Notes: generated by a model not told the origin, from the sequence alone. 64,000 bases of DNA from Tricholoma matsutake (GCA_026075535.2 AP026544.2:6820001-6884000), one strand, 5' to 3'. Positions 21,154-33,204 are shown, counted from the first letter of the stretch. Numbers and translations are program-made.

Positions 21154-22961
21154 TCACTGCAAATAGAAAAATCCTGCTCCTCTACAACTTCTGACTTGAT
21201 CTCCTCTGCAACCTGATCCTTTGCTTCCTTGACATCTACAAGCACCAACAAGTCTTGGAGAAGTTCATCTCGCCCCTCAGGGGTGAGCATGTGGATATCC
21301 TGACAATGGGGACACACTCTGGCCCTGTGCCCAGTTTCCCCACAGTAGTAGCAGAGATCCAACCTATGCATACAGCTGTGGGCCACATCAACATCCATTG
21401 GTACTGGGACATTGACGGCTGGTGTGGGAGTCTGACAAACAGGAATGGGGTTATGGCAGGCAAGGGTTCAATTGAAGGTGTAGGGCACATGAGGGGTAGT
21501 TGGAGCACAGAATGCAGCATTAAACACCGCATTTGTGAGTCGGTTCTCATCACAGAGTGAAGCAGCTTCATACCAAGCATAGATATCATTGTCTGCTGGG
21601 CACCCTTCCAACATCTGTGCAATCTGGTCCTGAATTTCTTGATTGAGGCCTCTTTGGAACTTCACCACCACTGGTAGCCCACTCCCATATCCTGCCATGT
21701 CCACCAAATCCTTAAACTCATTGATATAATCATCCATGGATCGACATGCCTGGTGGTAAGTGTAAGGGGAACACCTTACAAGCCCCTACAATGGTTGGTG
21801 CACATTTGCGAATGTTTCTGCACACCCACAAACATTCACGCAACAAAGCGCCTTTCACACAATGAGGCACCTTTTTGCGCAATGAGGCACCTTTTGCGCC
21901 AACCATCTACAAACATTCCGATATGTCAATCCATCAGCCCCTATTGTACTCTCACCATTCTTGCAGTCAATACCCTGCACAATTGTTGCGCCTGTGGAAA
22001 TGATCGAGGATGTCTTTGCACGCCCATTACCAATCATGGCCTGATGCAGACACCACTTACCAAGTATGGCCTGATGCAGACACTATCACTGATTGATGGC
22101 CATCTCCCCAAATGGGAACATGACCCTGGATCTGAATTAGTGCTAGGATGGAAGGGGCTCCAAGTATTTTAGAATGTTGCATGCCTTCCATATATATACT
22201 TTGGCCTTGCACTGGACTCCTTAGAGTTTTCTCTTTGGTTTTCCCTTGCAAGGTATGGGTCTTTTCCTTGTTCAATAGTTATTGAATCTAATCTTTGGTT
22301 TTCCCTTGCAAGTATTGAGTTCTTAGGACTCTGATTGTAAGGTTGCCCTTACAGTAAGAGGATGACTCGAGCTGTGTCACTGCTCATTGGTGCTCATTGA
22401 GGAGGCAGAAGTGGCATACAAACTCTGCTTGAAAGTCACCCCAAGTGGAGAAAGGTAGAGAACTGAGCTCTTTAGTTTGGCACAGAATACAGTCCACATA
22501 GAGATAGCCACATTCAGATTTCATGTATGTGAAGGCCCAATAAATTTTTGCAGCCTCATCAACAAATTGATGTGACTTGAGACTGATGTACAACTCACAG
22601 AAATTAAGGAGTGCATGCCCCTGTGCACACGTGCCATTAAATTCAGCAGTGGGAGACAGTTTGATCTGGGTGCACTCCTTAGTGGGCACGTTTGGCAGTG
22701 TGTCATTGTTGGGCATGCTTGGAGTCGCAATGGGGGGAATATTGGTCATAGAGTGAGTCTGGAGGGTCCTGACAAAGTTTTCAATTGTAGATTTAAGCGA
22801 ATTGATTTATGCGCGTATTCCGGTAACATCGCTTTCAAGCACATCGAGACGCTCTGATGTGTCCATGTTGCTAGAGGGCACGTTTGGTGAAAATGGCAGC
22901 ACACTAAAGGCGGGACTGTCGGGAATAGTGTGTAGGGGGTCTGTGGAGCTTTGGGAAGCAT
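21150..22961 (-). pseudogene. Gypsy-2 gag
   Basis: The N-terminal part includes NMDTSERLDVLESDVTGIRA (about 22800-22870), then after a stop INSLKSTIENFVRTLQ. The capsid-like part is FNGTCAQGHALLNFCELYIS and FTYMKSECGYLYVDCILCQ (22384-22680). It continues beyond the solo LTR as MDDYINEFKDLVDMAGYGSG and EIQDQIAQMLEGCPADND (21468-21737), and ends with a CCHC knuckle CYYCGETGHRARVC near 21330. The product would be the structural protein of the particle. Stops at 22384-22386 (TGA) and elsewhere. Confidence 0.7.
21761..22353. repeat. solo LTR inserted in Gypsy-2 gag
   Basis: It has TGTAAGGGGAACACC...GGTTGCCCTTACA ends and an exact 5-bp duplication GTAAG (21756-21760 and 22354-22358). A TATA-like tatatatact lies near 22190, and tggttttcccttgcaag occurs twice near the right end (22235 and 22295), which suggests plus orientation. 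No coding. Confidence 0.85.
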
Positions 22962-23031
22962 TGTCCACTCTGTACCTGCCTATCTTGGGTAGCGCTCTCA
23001 CGATTTAGGGCCTTAGGAGAGAGGACCCCTT

Positions 23032-23333
23032 TGCCAATGCCCAGTATATGTGAAGACTGCAAAAATCAAATAATAATCTAAAAATAGAAAAGGCGGAGAT
23101 AGGCAGATCAAGGCCACCAAATGACATCATACCAAGGGGTAGATGTCAGAAGGGGTGCTCCGCCTCTAAATATAAAACTGTCAACAGGCACAAACATGAT
23201 AGAAAGGGAAATTAGTAATAAAATCTGGAAAAATCATAGAAAATGAAGAACAGAAGGAAATGAAGTGAGGAAAAATATAGGACAAACATAAAAAATAGGA
23301 GAAACACACAGGCCACCCCCTAGTCCCCTTACA
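23032..23333 (-). repeat. Gypsy-2 5' LTR
   Basis: Plus-strand ends TGCCAATGCCCAG...CCCCTTACA. Gag begins within about 50 bp on its left side; the leader between them is ctaaatcgtgagagcgctac in minus orientation. Confidence 0.85.
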
Positions 23334-23461
23334 GGGGCAAGGTTCACTTGATGTGCCATACCAAGTGTGGGAACAGAAAGGACTTGGCTTCAACTTATAA
23401 GAAGTTGTGCCCTTCTCCTCATCAAGTGTCCTAATTTCAAGACAAGGGTAAGGCAAGCACC

Positions 23462-24317
23462 ATAGGATGTTTGCTTAAGTAACCTTAGATGTAGATGCAT
23501 GGCTTGCTTAAGTATAAGTCAGCTTAAGCACCATATCTCCTTAAGCTCATTAAGCCCTTTGAACAATGTTTAATCCACATAAACTTTGAATCAAACTCAG
23601 ACTTAGTCATCAATTTAGTTCATCAATTTAGTCAGGTGTTCAAAGTTCAAAGTTCACCACATTATGTTGAACACTGGTTATGCTGCTACTGCCTGCACCA
23701 GAGAAGTCCACATAATATAGAATGAAGCAATTTGAGGCCATAATATATGGTGGAAGTGTCAGTAGAGACATATTTATATTATTGTTATTTGTTTGGCACC
23801 TTAATTGGGTGCTTAAGCTGTGCTTGTTTATAAGCTGGCTCATGGACTGCTTAAGATGCTTATTGAGTGCTCAGTGCTTAAGCACATTAAGTAGTCCTAT
23901 CCCTGTTTTGAGATTGGAGGTGCTTGAGCAGGAAGGGTGCTCAAGCTTGGTGGGTCTGCTTGAGTGGGGAGCTTGCTTGGGCAGAGAGCATGCTTGAGCA
24001 AGGTGGGTGCTTGAGCAGTAGGGTAGTGGGATAGTGCTTGAGCAGGAGGATGCTTGAGTGGGGAGGGTGCTTGAGTGGGAGGGTGCTTGAGTGGGAGGGT
24101 GCTTGAGTGGGAGGGTGCTTGAGTGGGAGGGTGCTTGAGTGGGAGGGTGCTTGAGCAGGGAGGGTGCTTTAGCAGCATGGTTGAGACAGGACATGAGCTC
24201 AGGGTGTTCAATTATTGTTTCTGTGCATACAATATTACAGGCAATATGTGCTTAAGCCAACTTATACTTAAGCAAGCCATGCACCTACATCTTAGGTTGC
24301 TTAAGCAAACCCCCTAT
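23462..24317. mobile_element. miniature inverted-repeat element D with CTTAAG motifs
   Basis: Terminal inverted repeats of about 75 bp: GATGTTTGCTTAAGTAACC at the left against GGGTTTGCTTAAGCAACC (reverse complement) at the right, then gatgtag and gcatggcttgcttaagtata in both. Gcttaag recurs through both subterminal zones. The centre holds a minisatellite. Flanks give only TA or (c/t)atag in common, so the target duplication is uncertain; a TA site would suit a Tc1/mariner-like origin. No protein. Confidence 0.65.
24040..24160. repeat. minisatellite, 17-bp unit
   Basis: About seven units of gagggtgcttgagtggg in element D. Confidence 0.9.
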
Positions 24318-24730
24318 AGATTCATGGTAAGGAGGTTTGGAGATTTTCCAGAGAAGATGAACTAAAGTTCGAGATAGACTTAAGAGGATATTTGGAGTGT
24401 AACTGGGTTGGAATTAAGTGGGTGGCTTGGTTGATTTACAAACTGTCTGATACAAGACAAAAATAGCTAGCTTAAATATGAAAGACCAGAGGCAATCAGA
24501 GTTTCTGAGGCTGTGATAATTTGCAAACTGGCCTCTGAGGCAAATATCCTGAAACTGTTTCATCGAATCGGAAATGAGAGAATTTCATCTCTAGGCAGTG
24601 CTGCTGATAGGAGGTGGGCTGTGATGCAAGGCAGCTGGGAAAGGTGGTGGAAAATGATCAGAATTCCAGTCAGGAAAATTGGTCTTGACAGGAATGGTAA
24701 TCCCTTATTTACTTTCATCTTATGAACCCT
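24318..24730. other. unassigned; one 70-codon plus-strand frame
   Basis: The frame 24513-24725 reads IICKLASEANILKLFHRIGN and on to KIGLDRNGNPLFTFIL. I do not recognise it, and there is no supporting domain. Confidence 0.2.
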
Positions 24731-25125
24731 TGATTTTCATATCCCTCAGTCCGATTGTAGCTCCATCTTTACATATTTTTCCACATGGAGCTTCTGCTGT
24801 GACAAGGATGACATGTTGTTCTCCATTGAGGGAAGAGGGTATCATCAGAGGCTGAGTTGTTCACAGAGTTCAAGGCTAATCACTGTGCAGTGGTAACCAG
24901 GATCTATTAGTGCTTGGATTTCAATGGGGAATTCAGTAATGAGGAGACCAGTAGAATATAGGGTAGCATGGAGTTGTGGGATGTTGAAAGGACATCAACA
25001 GGAGGAGGGACATATGAGTCAGTTTCATCATCCTCATCCTTGTGTTGCAGCATTTGTTGCTGGCACTGTGAGCGTGACATAAGTGTCAGCATCAGGCCAG
25101 GTGTTGTTTGCCTTCATTGGAGGTC
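24731..25125 (-). pseudogene. Gypsy protease-region relic
   Basis: The minus strand reads ...TSHNSMLP, then in another frame FPIEIQALIDPGYHCTVISL followed by ELCEQLSL. The ALID.G..(H)..IS..L pattern is that of a retroviral-type aspartic protease, with DPG instead of D-S/T-G. The upstream part has an acidic/Gln-rich linker. The CACTA-like end at 25126 abuts it. Confidence 0.5.
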
Positions 25126-25396
25126 TTTACACTCCCCCATATATTCCACATGGATCTGCATGGAATTACACAGACTCCACGCAGATTTGCAATCCATACA
25201 ATAAACCATTTTAGCTGTGCAACAGGGTGTGCCAGTCTGCATGGATTTGTGCAGACTAACACAGATTCCGTGTATTTTACTCGGATTCTGCGGATTTTGT
25301 CCATCCACATCCGTGATCAACCAGGTTGGACCAGCAAGGACAGTCCGCATGCATCTGAGCAGACCATTTGGGCTTAGCAAAATAATGTCACAAATG

Positions 25397-25464
25397 GTGT
25401 TTGAACTTGTAGCCTCATGGTTAACTAATAAAGTACAGATGCACATTACCATCACACTACACAG
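25397..25464 (-). repeat. tRNA-like sequence near left end of region B
   Basis: The minus strand reads TGTGTAGTGTGATGGTAATG and later GAGGCTACAAGTTCAAACAC, spaced like RNA polymerase III A and B boxes. It lacks a full cloverleaf. It points outward to the end at 25126. Confidence 0.45.
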
Positions 25465-25725
25465 CCAGTGGTATGTTGTCGCTATTGATGCAACTACATA
25501 CAACTGTTTTGCTTTGTATGACAAAGCACACAGCTGCATCATCAACGTTGCCAGCTCATCACTCACCACCACCACCATTGATGCTGGCAGCTCCCTCCCT
25601 CTCTTACCACCACCACCACTTCGTCACCCACCAACCCCACTCCAATGCCCTACAGACTCCCACAATGACAAACACAGGGCCGGCAACACCACGTGTGGCC
25701 ACAAATGAGCCACCATGTGCACAAT

Positions 25726-25760
25726 GCAGCCCAAATGACATTTCACATCGTTTGGGCCAC
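25726..25760 (+). repeat. splice-donor hairpin c
   Basis: The stem gcccaaatga / tcgtttgggc is followed by CACA then GTAAGT. A branch-like ACTAAT and the acceptor TTTCTTTGTTAG end the intron near 25823. Confidence 0.65.
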
Positions 25761-25866
25761 AGTAAGTTTTTTCTTTCATTATCTCATATTCAATTTAACT
25801 AATTTCTTTGTTTTCTTTGTTAGCACCAGCACGAAACCCCAGAAATGAGCATGCCACCCAGAATGT

Positions 25867-25903
25867 GGGTCCAAACGATGCAATCTGCGTCATTTGGGCC
25901 CTA
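25867..25903 (+). repeat. splice-donor hairpin d
   Basis: The stem ggtccaaacgatg / cgtcatttgggcc is followed by CTAG then GTAAGT. Branch-like GCTAAT and acceptor TTTGTTTTCTAG precede GTTCTAATCTACTGG. Confidence 0.65.
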
Positions 25904-26344
25904 GGTAAGTCTTTTTTTTTCCCATTTGCTTTTTGTTTTTATAAGCTAATTGATTTGATTCTTTTGTTTTCTAGGTTCTAATCTACTGGTAACAATGGAC
26001 TGATGCGAGACAACCCAGACCCGATGACACCCGTGCCAACACCCTCCTCCCCGTCCAAACAGGATGTGAGGCTTTCGATAAGGGGTAGGAGGGTACTGGG
26101 AGACCTGCGAAGCAGGATACCCACCTGACACTCCTTGATCCGATACTGCCACCTCATTCGAAAATTCCCCACAGTTCAAAGTGGGTAGAGTGAAGGGAAA
26201 CTACACTTCTGGGTCATAGAGTAGCATAAATACACAACTGAAGCAAAGGAAAAGCAAACAACGCCCCAGTGCCCGGCAACCGAAATGCTGGACAATCAGA
26301 CACCGGCAGCTACACCAGGATTACGGCAGACGACACTATCATAG

Positions 26345-27853
26345 AATGCCAATTCAATTCAAAAAAGGGTGAACCTTGTGGTGACAACACCAGAACTATC
26401 TGCCAAAGAGAAGCATCCATCCCCTTCACAGGCGGAGAAAGGTAGGAGCACCAGACAAATGGGAGCAATACCACAAAGTGGATCCAACCTGGGAGACATA
26501 ACAGATGCCAAAGCAGGGCTTTCCTGGCTAGCCGCGAAGGGTCTACTGGCCCCATCAGGCTCAACCCCATCAATGACATCACTGGCCGAGACACTGTTCC
26601 AAGTTGGAGCCCTACCAAATACACCACTACAAACTCTAAACAGAATATGGGCAGTGGCCTTTCTACTGCAAGAACTAGAATTGACGAAAACGACAAGGGA
26701 AGTTACTACTACAGTGTCAAAAGCACTAACCCCTCTCGTCGACATGCTACAGAACACATGTATAGAGAAAGCGGAGGAGCTCACGGACAGTTTACTCAAG
26801 TCCACAAAAGAGGTAATAACACAAGCCAAAGAATCAATTGAAGAACTAGGTAAAGCAACAGAAAAAATGATAAGTATCGCAGAAAAGGAGAAGGCGACAG
26901 CCACACCCTACAGGGACGCCCTGAACCAGGGTACAGTCGGACCACCAGTCCGAGTGGATCCAAGGGTCAGAGCAAAGGAAAGTATAAGGGCAAGGCAATT
27001 CCTATGGACCCTCTCAGTGGACATCCCAGAACTAAAAACACTGCCGGCCCCACAGCTACTAAAACAGCTGAACAAAAAACTGACCAAAGCCATGAAAATG
27101 ACAAATGAAGAGTGCAAACTCCATTCGGCAATATGGCTCAAGAATGGAGGGCTACCCATAGAGGCTGGAGACGGCAAATCTGCAGCATGGCTCTGCAGTG
27201 AGGTGAACATCCTGCACATGGAATACGAGTTGGGCACCTCCATATTACCAGAAGCTTGCAACTTCAACATCATGGCATATTTCGTCCCACTGACTTTTGA
27301 CGTAACAGAGAAATCACACATAGAGGAGGTAATGGAGACAAACAGCTTATCCAAGGACTCAATCAGTAAATGCAGGTGGGCTAAGGCCCCTGGATGGTGA
27401 AACCCAAATCAATTGGTAGGCCATATGATCATCACGTTCACAGACCCAGATAGTGCAAATAAAGCCATACTTGATGGGCTAGTCATTTGTAACAAAAAGG
27501 TATCAGTAACCAAATGCAAAAGAGAACTGATCAGATGCCTCAAGTGCCAGGGATATAACCACGTAGCACACGAGTGCATTCTCAGCAGAGACATCTGTGC
27601 TAGGTGCAGAGAAAACCACAGGATGAGCGACTGCACTGCGTCGACCCTTCTATGTACCCCATGCAGAATATGTGGACATGCAAGTAATGATTGGATGTGC
27701 CCCACTTTCCTCAGGAAATGCACTGAACACGACAAGAGGAACCCAGAGAATCTGGTCCTGTTTTACCCTTCTATGGAGACCTGGACATGGGAAGCAACCC
27801 CACCAAGTAACCAAAGGTCGGCAATCACCGCAGGACTGACAGACTTTGTGTGA
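26345..27853 (+). pseudogene. LINE-B ORF1 with zinc knuckles
   Basis: A single frame except for a TGA at 27398-27400 (PGW then NPNQLVGH). It opens at 26345 without a clear ATG. The middle has a heptad-rich segment (EELTDSLLKSTKEVITQ, then IEELGKATEKMISIAEKEK) likely to form a coiled coil. An RNA-binding-like block around QLNKKLTKAMK and SVTKCKRELIR follows, then three Cys-rich knuckles: CLKCQGYNHVAHEC, CARCRENHRMSDC and CRICGHASNDWMCPTF. This is the RNA-binding partner of LINE transposition. It is followed 52 bp later by ORF2. Confidence 0.75.
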
Positions 27854-27905
27854 ACAAACAGGAGAGGAACAACATGGCAAACCCAACTAGATTTCCAACC
27901 TAGAC

Positions 27906-30900
27906 ATGCAGCTCCAAACAAATGGAGACTCAAACACCAATCCTGGGACAGGCAAGAACCTGATGCAAACTATGAATAGTGAGATGAGCGAAGAAACAAA
28001 GTTAAGAGTCCTACAAATAAATCTGAATAAATCACTCACTGCGCACCTGGAGCTCATAAACGACTCACTAGCAGCACACTGGCACATCATATTAATACAG
28101 GAACCATACATCACCTTTTTCAGCAGCATCAGAACACCAAACCGCTTCACATCAGTAACTCCCACCTTGAGGGGAACTCTGGACACACCAGTGCAATCCA
28201 CAATTTGGGTAAATTCAGCTCTATCCACAAACGATTGGAAAATATTAGACATACCAGACATGAACGACATAGCAGCAATCAAACTAATGGGCGCATATGG
28301 CAGACTACAAGTATTCAGTATATACAACACATGTGAGAACTCACACTCACTGGCAGTGCTAAAGAGATACATGCATGACAGCCGGAATAGCCACCAAGGG
28401 CCCCAAAACTTTCACGTACTGTGGGGAGGGGACTTCAATTGACATCACCCAATGTGGGATAGGGATGAAGACACACACCTATTCACTTCCAAAGCCCTTG
28501 AAGATGCAGGAAAACTGATAGACCTAGTAGCAGAATACAACATGCACATGATGCTACCAAAGGGCATACCAACACTCAAGCACATGGTCTCGAAACACTA
28601 CTCTAGGCCCGACAACATGTTCTGTAATGAATATGACATGCACATGACGCTACCAAAGGGCATACCAACACTCAAGCACATGGTCTCAAAACACTACTCT
28701 AGGCCCGACAACATGTTCTGTAATAGTAGTCTCATGAACCATGTGGTGAAATGTGACACCATGCCAACCAGGCAACCAGGCAAAACTGATCACTACCCGA
28801 TAGCGACAATACTGGAACTAACACAGGAAAGGGCGCCGGCAAAGTCATCCCTAAACTTCAGAGAAATGGACTGGGAGGAATTCAATGCTCACCTGGGAAA
28901 TGAGCTGGCAGTAATCCCAATACCATCTGAGATCAGAACTGACGAAGACTTGAGCAGGGAAATAGAACAGCTCATGGCAGCAATTCAGAATACGATCGAA
29001 AACAAGGTCCCCATAAACTTTCCATGCCCCCTATCTAAGAGGTGGTGGACAAAAGACCTGAGGAAAACAAAAAAGGCAGTCAATAGGTTACCCGCTGAAT
29101 CATATAGAAATCGAGCAGTGGACGAACACCCAAGCCACCAAGACCTTTGACAGGCCCACCAAAGATATGCAGAGACATCATCAAAGCCAAGATGGACCAC
29201 TGGAATGATTATCTGGAAAACGCGGACAGCTCAGACATATGGATGGCAAATAAGTTCATCTCTAACCCAATAGGTGACAGAGGACAGTCAAGAATACCCT
29301 CACTAAAGGTAAAGAGAGGCGATGGACTACTAAGAGAGGTAAACACAAACGAGGGCAAAGCCAAGGCTCTCGCACAGGCCTTCTTCCCACCAAAGCCAAT
29401 GGGATCAACAGTACCACAGGATTACAACTACCCAGACCCGATCCCATTACCACCAACAATTACAGAGGAACAGATCCACATGCGCATAGCAAAGCTATCC
29501 CCATACAAAGCACCGGAACCAGACAACATACCAAACATTGTTCTACAGAAAACAGCCAATCTCATAGTCCCATACTTACTACCTATATACAGGGCAATAC
29601 TGAGCCACAGAGTCTACTATCATGGATGGCAGGAATCCACGACATGCATACTAAGGAAACCAGGAAAGCCAAGCTACAAAGTACCCAAAGCATACTGCCC
29701 CATCACCCTACTGTGCACTATGGCCAAGGTATTCACATCGGTGATCTCTGAAAATCTTATCTCAGTAACAGAGCAACACCAACTATTGCTGGATACACAC
29801 TTTGGAGGAAGACCCTGCAGAAGCACGACTGATGCAGTACATTTGCTTATACACCGGGTCAAGAAGGCATGGAGAAAAGGGAAAGTAGTATCGATCCTCT
29901 TCCTGGACATCAAAGGGGCATTCCCCAATGCAGTAACGGAACAACTACTACACAACTTGAAGAAGAGACGAGTCCCCGAAACAATAGTAAAATTCATAGA
30001 GCAACTACTAAGGGGTCGGTCAATGTGACTGAAATTCGACAACTACATCTCGGAACGGATCCCCATTGACAATGGAGTAGGGCAAGGAGACCTGGCATCA
30101 CTACTGGCCTTTAACTTCTATAATGCAGATCTGCTGGAACTAAGCAACACTCTGCAAGCACTAGGGTATGTTGACGACGCGATGGTCATGGCTGTTGGAA
30201 AAGATTTCGAAGAAACCACCTAGAGCATCCAAGAACACATGGAAAAGGAAGATGGAGTGCTCAAGTGGTTGGCTGACCACAACTCTAGGTTTGAAATCAG
30301 CAAACTAGCGGTAATGCATCTAGGACACAGGAAGACCAAGTCACCGACTGGAAGTATGTGCCCACTACACAAACCGAGGCTAACACTCCAAGGTAGGGAA
30401 GTTAAAACGGTTGACAGCTACAAGTACTTTGGCATAGTCATCGATGACAAGCTAACATGGAGGAAACATGAAGATAAGGCCATAGACAGCACTACAAAGT
30501 GGGTAATGCAATGCCGACGCCTCACAAAGACAGAGGTAGGACTCTCGCCAAAACTAATGTGCCAGCTCTACATGTCAGTGGCCATACCAAAGATGACATA
30601 TGGGGCTGAGATATGGTATAACCCCCCAAGGATAATCCCAGGAGTGAAGCAAAGGACAGGATCAACAAGGGTCCTATGTCAACTAACCAAAGTACAGTGA
30701 ATAGCCACCCTGGCAATAAATGGGGCACTTCATACCACCCCAACTGACACACTGAACTTACATGCAGGCATCCTTCCACTAGAGCTAATCATGCTAAAGG
30801 CCTGTCGCAGATCTATAGTGCAAATATGCACACTACCAGAGACACACCCACTACACCACATAATACACGAATACCAAACTATCCATGCAAGGAAACATCG

Positions 30901-32029
30901 CACGCCTCTACACAAGCTGATGGACCACTTTCCGGAGATACACCCAGATAGAATAGAGAACATAATGCCCAATCCACGCTCTCCCACATATACCCACACA
31001 GCTTTCACCACAGAGATAGCTGAGGATTGAGACACCTCTATTCACAACGAAGCCATCAGTGCACCAGAAATCAAAGTCTTCATGGATGGATCAAGTATAG
31101 ATGACTGTATAGAAGCAGCAGCAGTAATGTATAGGAGGGGAAGGCACACACCATCCAAAGTGCTGAGATATCACCTAGGAAGCGCAAACGAGTACACATC
31201 CTTCAAAGCAGAGGTAGTAGGGGCACTACTAGGTATCTGGATGATCAGATCAGAGCACATAGCAGGCCAACTCCCGATATCCATACTAACAGACAGCCAA
31301 GCCCTCATCAAAAGGATCAAGATGCACAAAGCTACCACCACCCAATATCTGATCAAGAACCTCCTGAAAACCACAGATAGTGTCAATGCGACCAACATAA
31401 ACCCTAATACAAAGCACTTTCACCTGGCTTGGATATCAGGGCATAGTGGGGTGCAAGGCAACAAAAAAGTGGACGAGGAAGCAAAAAGAGCAGCCCAAGG
31501 TGACTCTAGCCCCCAGCACATGCTTCCAACCATTTTACGAGGAAAGCTGCCAAGAAGTGTAGCAGCAGTAAAGCAAAGATACCACCGCAAACTGAAGGAC
31601 AGATGGAAAGAGATGTGGCTAGCATCCCCATGTCAACCAAAGCTAAGTCGACTAGACCCAAAATTCTTGTACAGCTTCTACACTAAAATACAGTCAAGTC
31701 TTAAGAGACAACAGGCCAGTCTACTGATGCAGATATGCACAGGACACATACCACTGAACTTTTACCTGCATCGCATCAAGAAAATAGAATCTAGCGACTG
31801 CACAGCATGCCAAGGGCAAGGACCACCAGCTAAGGAGACCTTTATACACTTCCTTTTCAAATGCAAGGCCTACAATAAGGAGTGGCACGAGCTAGATCGC
31901 CAAATGAGAAGGGACTCCAGAGACCTACCAGCGCTACTGAGCACAGAAAAAGGGGTAAAAGTGCTAATCAGCTATGTGAACAAAACAGGGCAACTGCTCT
32001 CTTCCAAAGGTGAACACCACATATCATGA
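27906..32029 (+). pseudogene. LINE-B ORF2: endonuclease, reverse transcriptase, RNase H
   Basis: ATG at 27906. Endonuclease: LQINLNKSLTAHLELIND, LIQEPYIT and WGGDFN, then a TGA (28440-28442) before HHPMWDRDED. Reverse transcriptase: KLSPYKAPEPDNIPN, FGGRPCRSTTDAVH, ILFLDIKGAFPNA (29147-30028), GQGDLASLLAFNFYNADLL and the catalytic YVDDAMVMAVG (30040-30200). RNase H at the C-terminus (31082-31510): VFMDGSSIDD, FKAEVVGALL, ILTDSQALI and ISGHSGVQGNKKVDEEAK carry the expected D, E, D and H...D positions. A Cys/His tail DCTACQGQGPPAKETFIHFLF follows. Stops near 30026, 30222, 30698 and 31028, and a 96-bp in-frame tandem duplication at 28533-28724. Confidence 0.8.
28533..28724 (+). repeat. 96-bp in-frame tandem duplication in LINE-B ORF2
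   Basis: 28533-28628 and 28629-28724 are near-identical; both encode a 32-residue block from EY(N/D)MHM(M/T)LPKGIPT through RPDNMFCN. They differ at a few positions. Confidence 0.9.
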
Positions 32030-32609
32030 GGAACATATACTTGCAAGAAATCTTATAGGGACAACTCCAATTCAACCACACGAGCTAGCAATGCCCGATG
32101 ACACACATTTCCCCAAACCAACAAAACAAATAAATTCCTGCCTGTAACACAGAGGACTATGGAAAATCCAAAGCACACGACTAGAGGTATCAGAACCAGT
32201 CAAAACCTACACCCACACTGTCTGACTCGTGCCTGCCATTAGATGGCCAGGCAACTAATAGCCACATGAATCCCCAACCAGCAAGGGCACCAAGTGAATT
32301 GAAGAAGAGGTCAACGAAGGGTCCCACAGTCCTAAACAGCCTGATGAACTGGACCTCAGGGGGAACGTTTGCCCAGGGCATGCCATCTGAGGGGCAAGGA
32401 CTGGGGAGAGGTCAAGGCAAAGGGGCCTTAAGTAGATACTCTAAGATGTAATGACCATTATAGGGTATGCCCTGAGAGGTCCGAAAAATGACACAAAAAA
32501 AAAATAAAAAAAAATAAAAAGCACCCACCTACCTCCCCTCGCATGCTACATCACTGCCATGTCACTGACCCCTCCAAACTAGGAGACCCCCAAAACAGAC
32601 GATGCACCC

Positions 32610-32645
32610 ACCCCATGCCTGCAAGCCTCTGCTTGTAGGGTGGAT
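32610..32645. repeat. CAAGCAG-type palindrome copy 4
   Basis: Tgcaagcctctgcttgtagg core; stem gcaagc / gcttg. Confidence 0.55.
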
Positions 32646-32771
32646 CGTGAGTGTGTGCAGGCAACAACAACGATGACGCCGCTGCCTACCAGCACCAGCA
32701 CCCCCAGAATGCAAAGTATGGCTGCCAACCATGATGGACGACAACGACAGGGCCAACGACACACCACCCAC

Positions 32772-32806
32772 CTCCAGCCCCACAAGCCACTGCTCAGGGG
32801 GTGGAT
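32772..32806. repeat. CAAGCAG-type palindrome copy 5
   Basis: Ccacaagccactgctcaggg core, between two ccacc/ggtgg-like arms. Confidence 0.45.
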
Positions 32807-33104
32807 TGCAGGTGGAATGGCAATGATGACAAGGGGAACACACAGTGGGAAGCACGACAAGGAGCGCCAAGGGACACAGGACAACAGGAACAACACAATG
32901 ACAGCAACCACCCAGGACAACGGGGACCACGATGGCAACAGCAGCAACAGATGAAAGCTGCCCAGGAAAAGCTGCCCAGGACAACCCCCAGCAGGACAAC
33001 ACAACCAGGAAGATGCACCAACCATGACACACCAACCATGACACACCAACCACAACACACCAACCACAACACCGAGGACAGTGCACCAAGGGCAGCTGGG
33101 GCTA

Positions 33105-33138
33105 CAGAAAAGGGCCTAAGGGACAATGTCCCTTAGGC
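33105..33138 (+). repeat. splice-donor hairpin e
   Basis: The stem gggcctaagggac / gtcccttaggcc is followed by ATAG then GTAATTTTTTTTTC. Its stem sequence differs from hairpins c, d, f and g but is fully paired. Confidence 0.6.
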
Positions 33139-33204
33139 CATAGGTAATTTTTTTTTCTTTTCTTATTTCTTTTACCATGGCAATGACAAGACACCACCAG
33201 GCCA

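Larger units (their letters stand above)
15834..23333 (-). mobile_element. Gypsy-2, chromodomain LTR retrotransposon
   Basis: Minus-strand element with 3' LTR 15834-16147 and 5' LTR 23032-23333, a polypurine tract AGAGAGGGGGTGA next to the 3' LTR, and gag, protease, reverse transcriptase, RNase H, integrase and chromodomain in Ty3/Gypsy order. It has been hit by a solo LTR in gag (21761-22353), a solo LTR in RNase H (17983-18774) and a hAT-like miniature (18921-19223). Flanks of the whole element (ccctt / ggggc) show no target duplication. It is not coding-competent. Confidence 0.85.
26127..32522 (+). mobile_element. LINE-B, Tad-like non-LTR retrotransposon
   Basis: Plus-strand element with ORF1 (26345-27853), ORF2 (27906-32029), a 3' region and an A-rich tail (about 32488-32520). 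The 8-mer ACCCACCT stands at 26119-26126 and 32523-32530 and is a candidate target duplication, which would fix these bounds; it could be chance. It lies inside region B. Multiple stops show it is dead. Confidence 0.75.

Noticed and set aside
24040..24160. Regular short repeats that could suggest a CRISPR array
   Set aside because: Units are contiguous 17-mers with no unique spacers and lie inside an inverted-repeat element of a eukaryotic genome.
23871..24211. Pro/Thr/Ser-rich minus-strand frames (repeats of KHPPTQAPSHSST)
   Set aside because: Direct translation of the minisatellite.
32562..33136. Cys/Val/Leu-rich or Gln/Thr-rich frames
   Set aside because: Composition artefacts of the C-rich exon-like module; no domain, and different frames on both strands are equally open.
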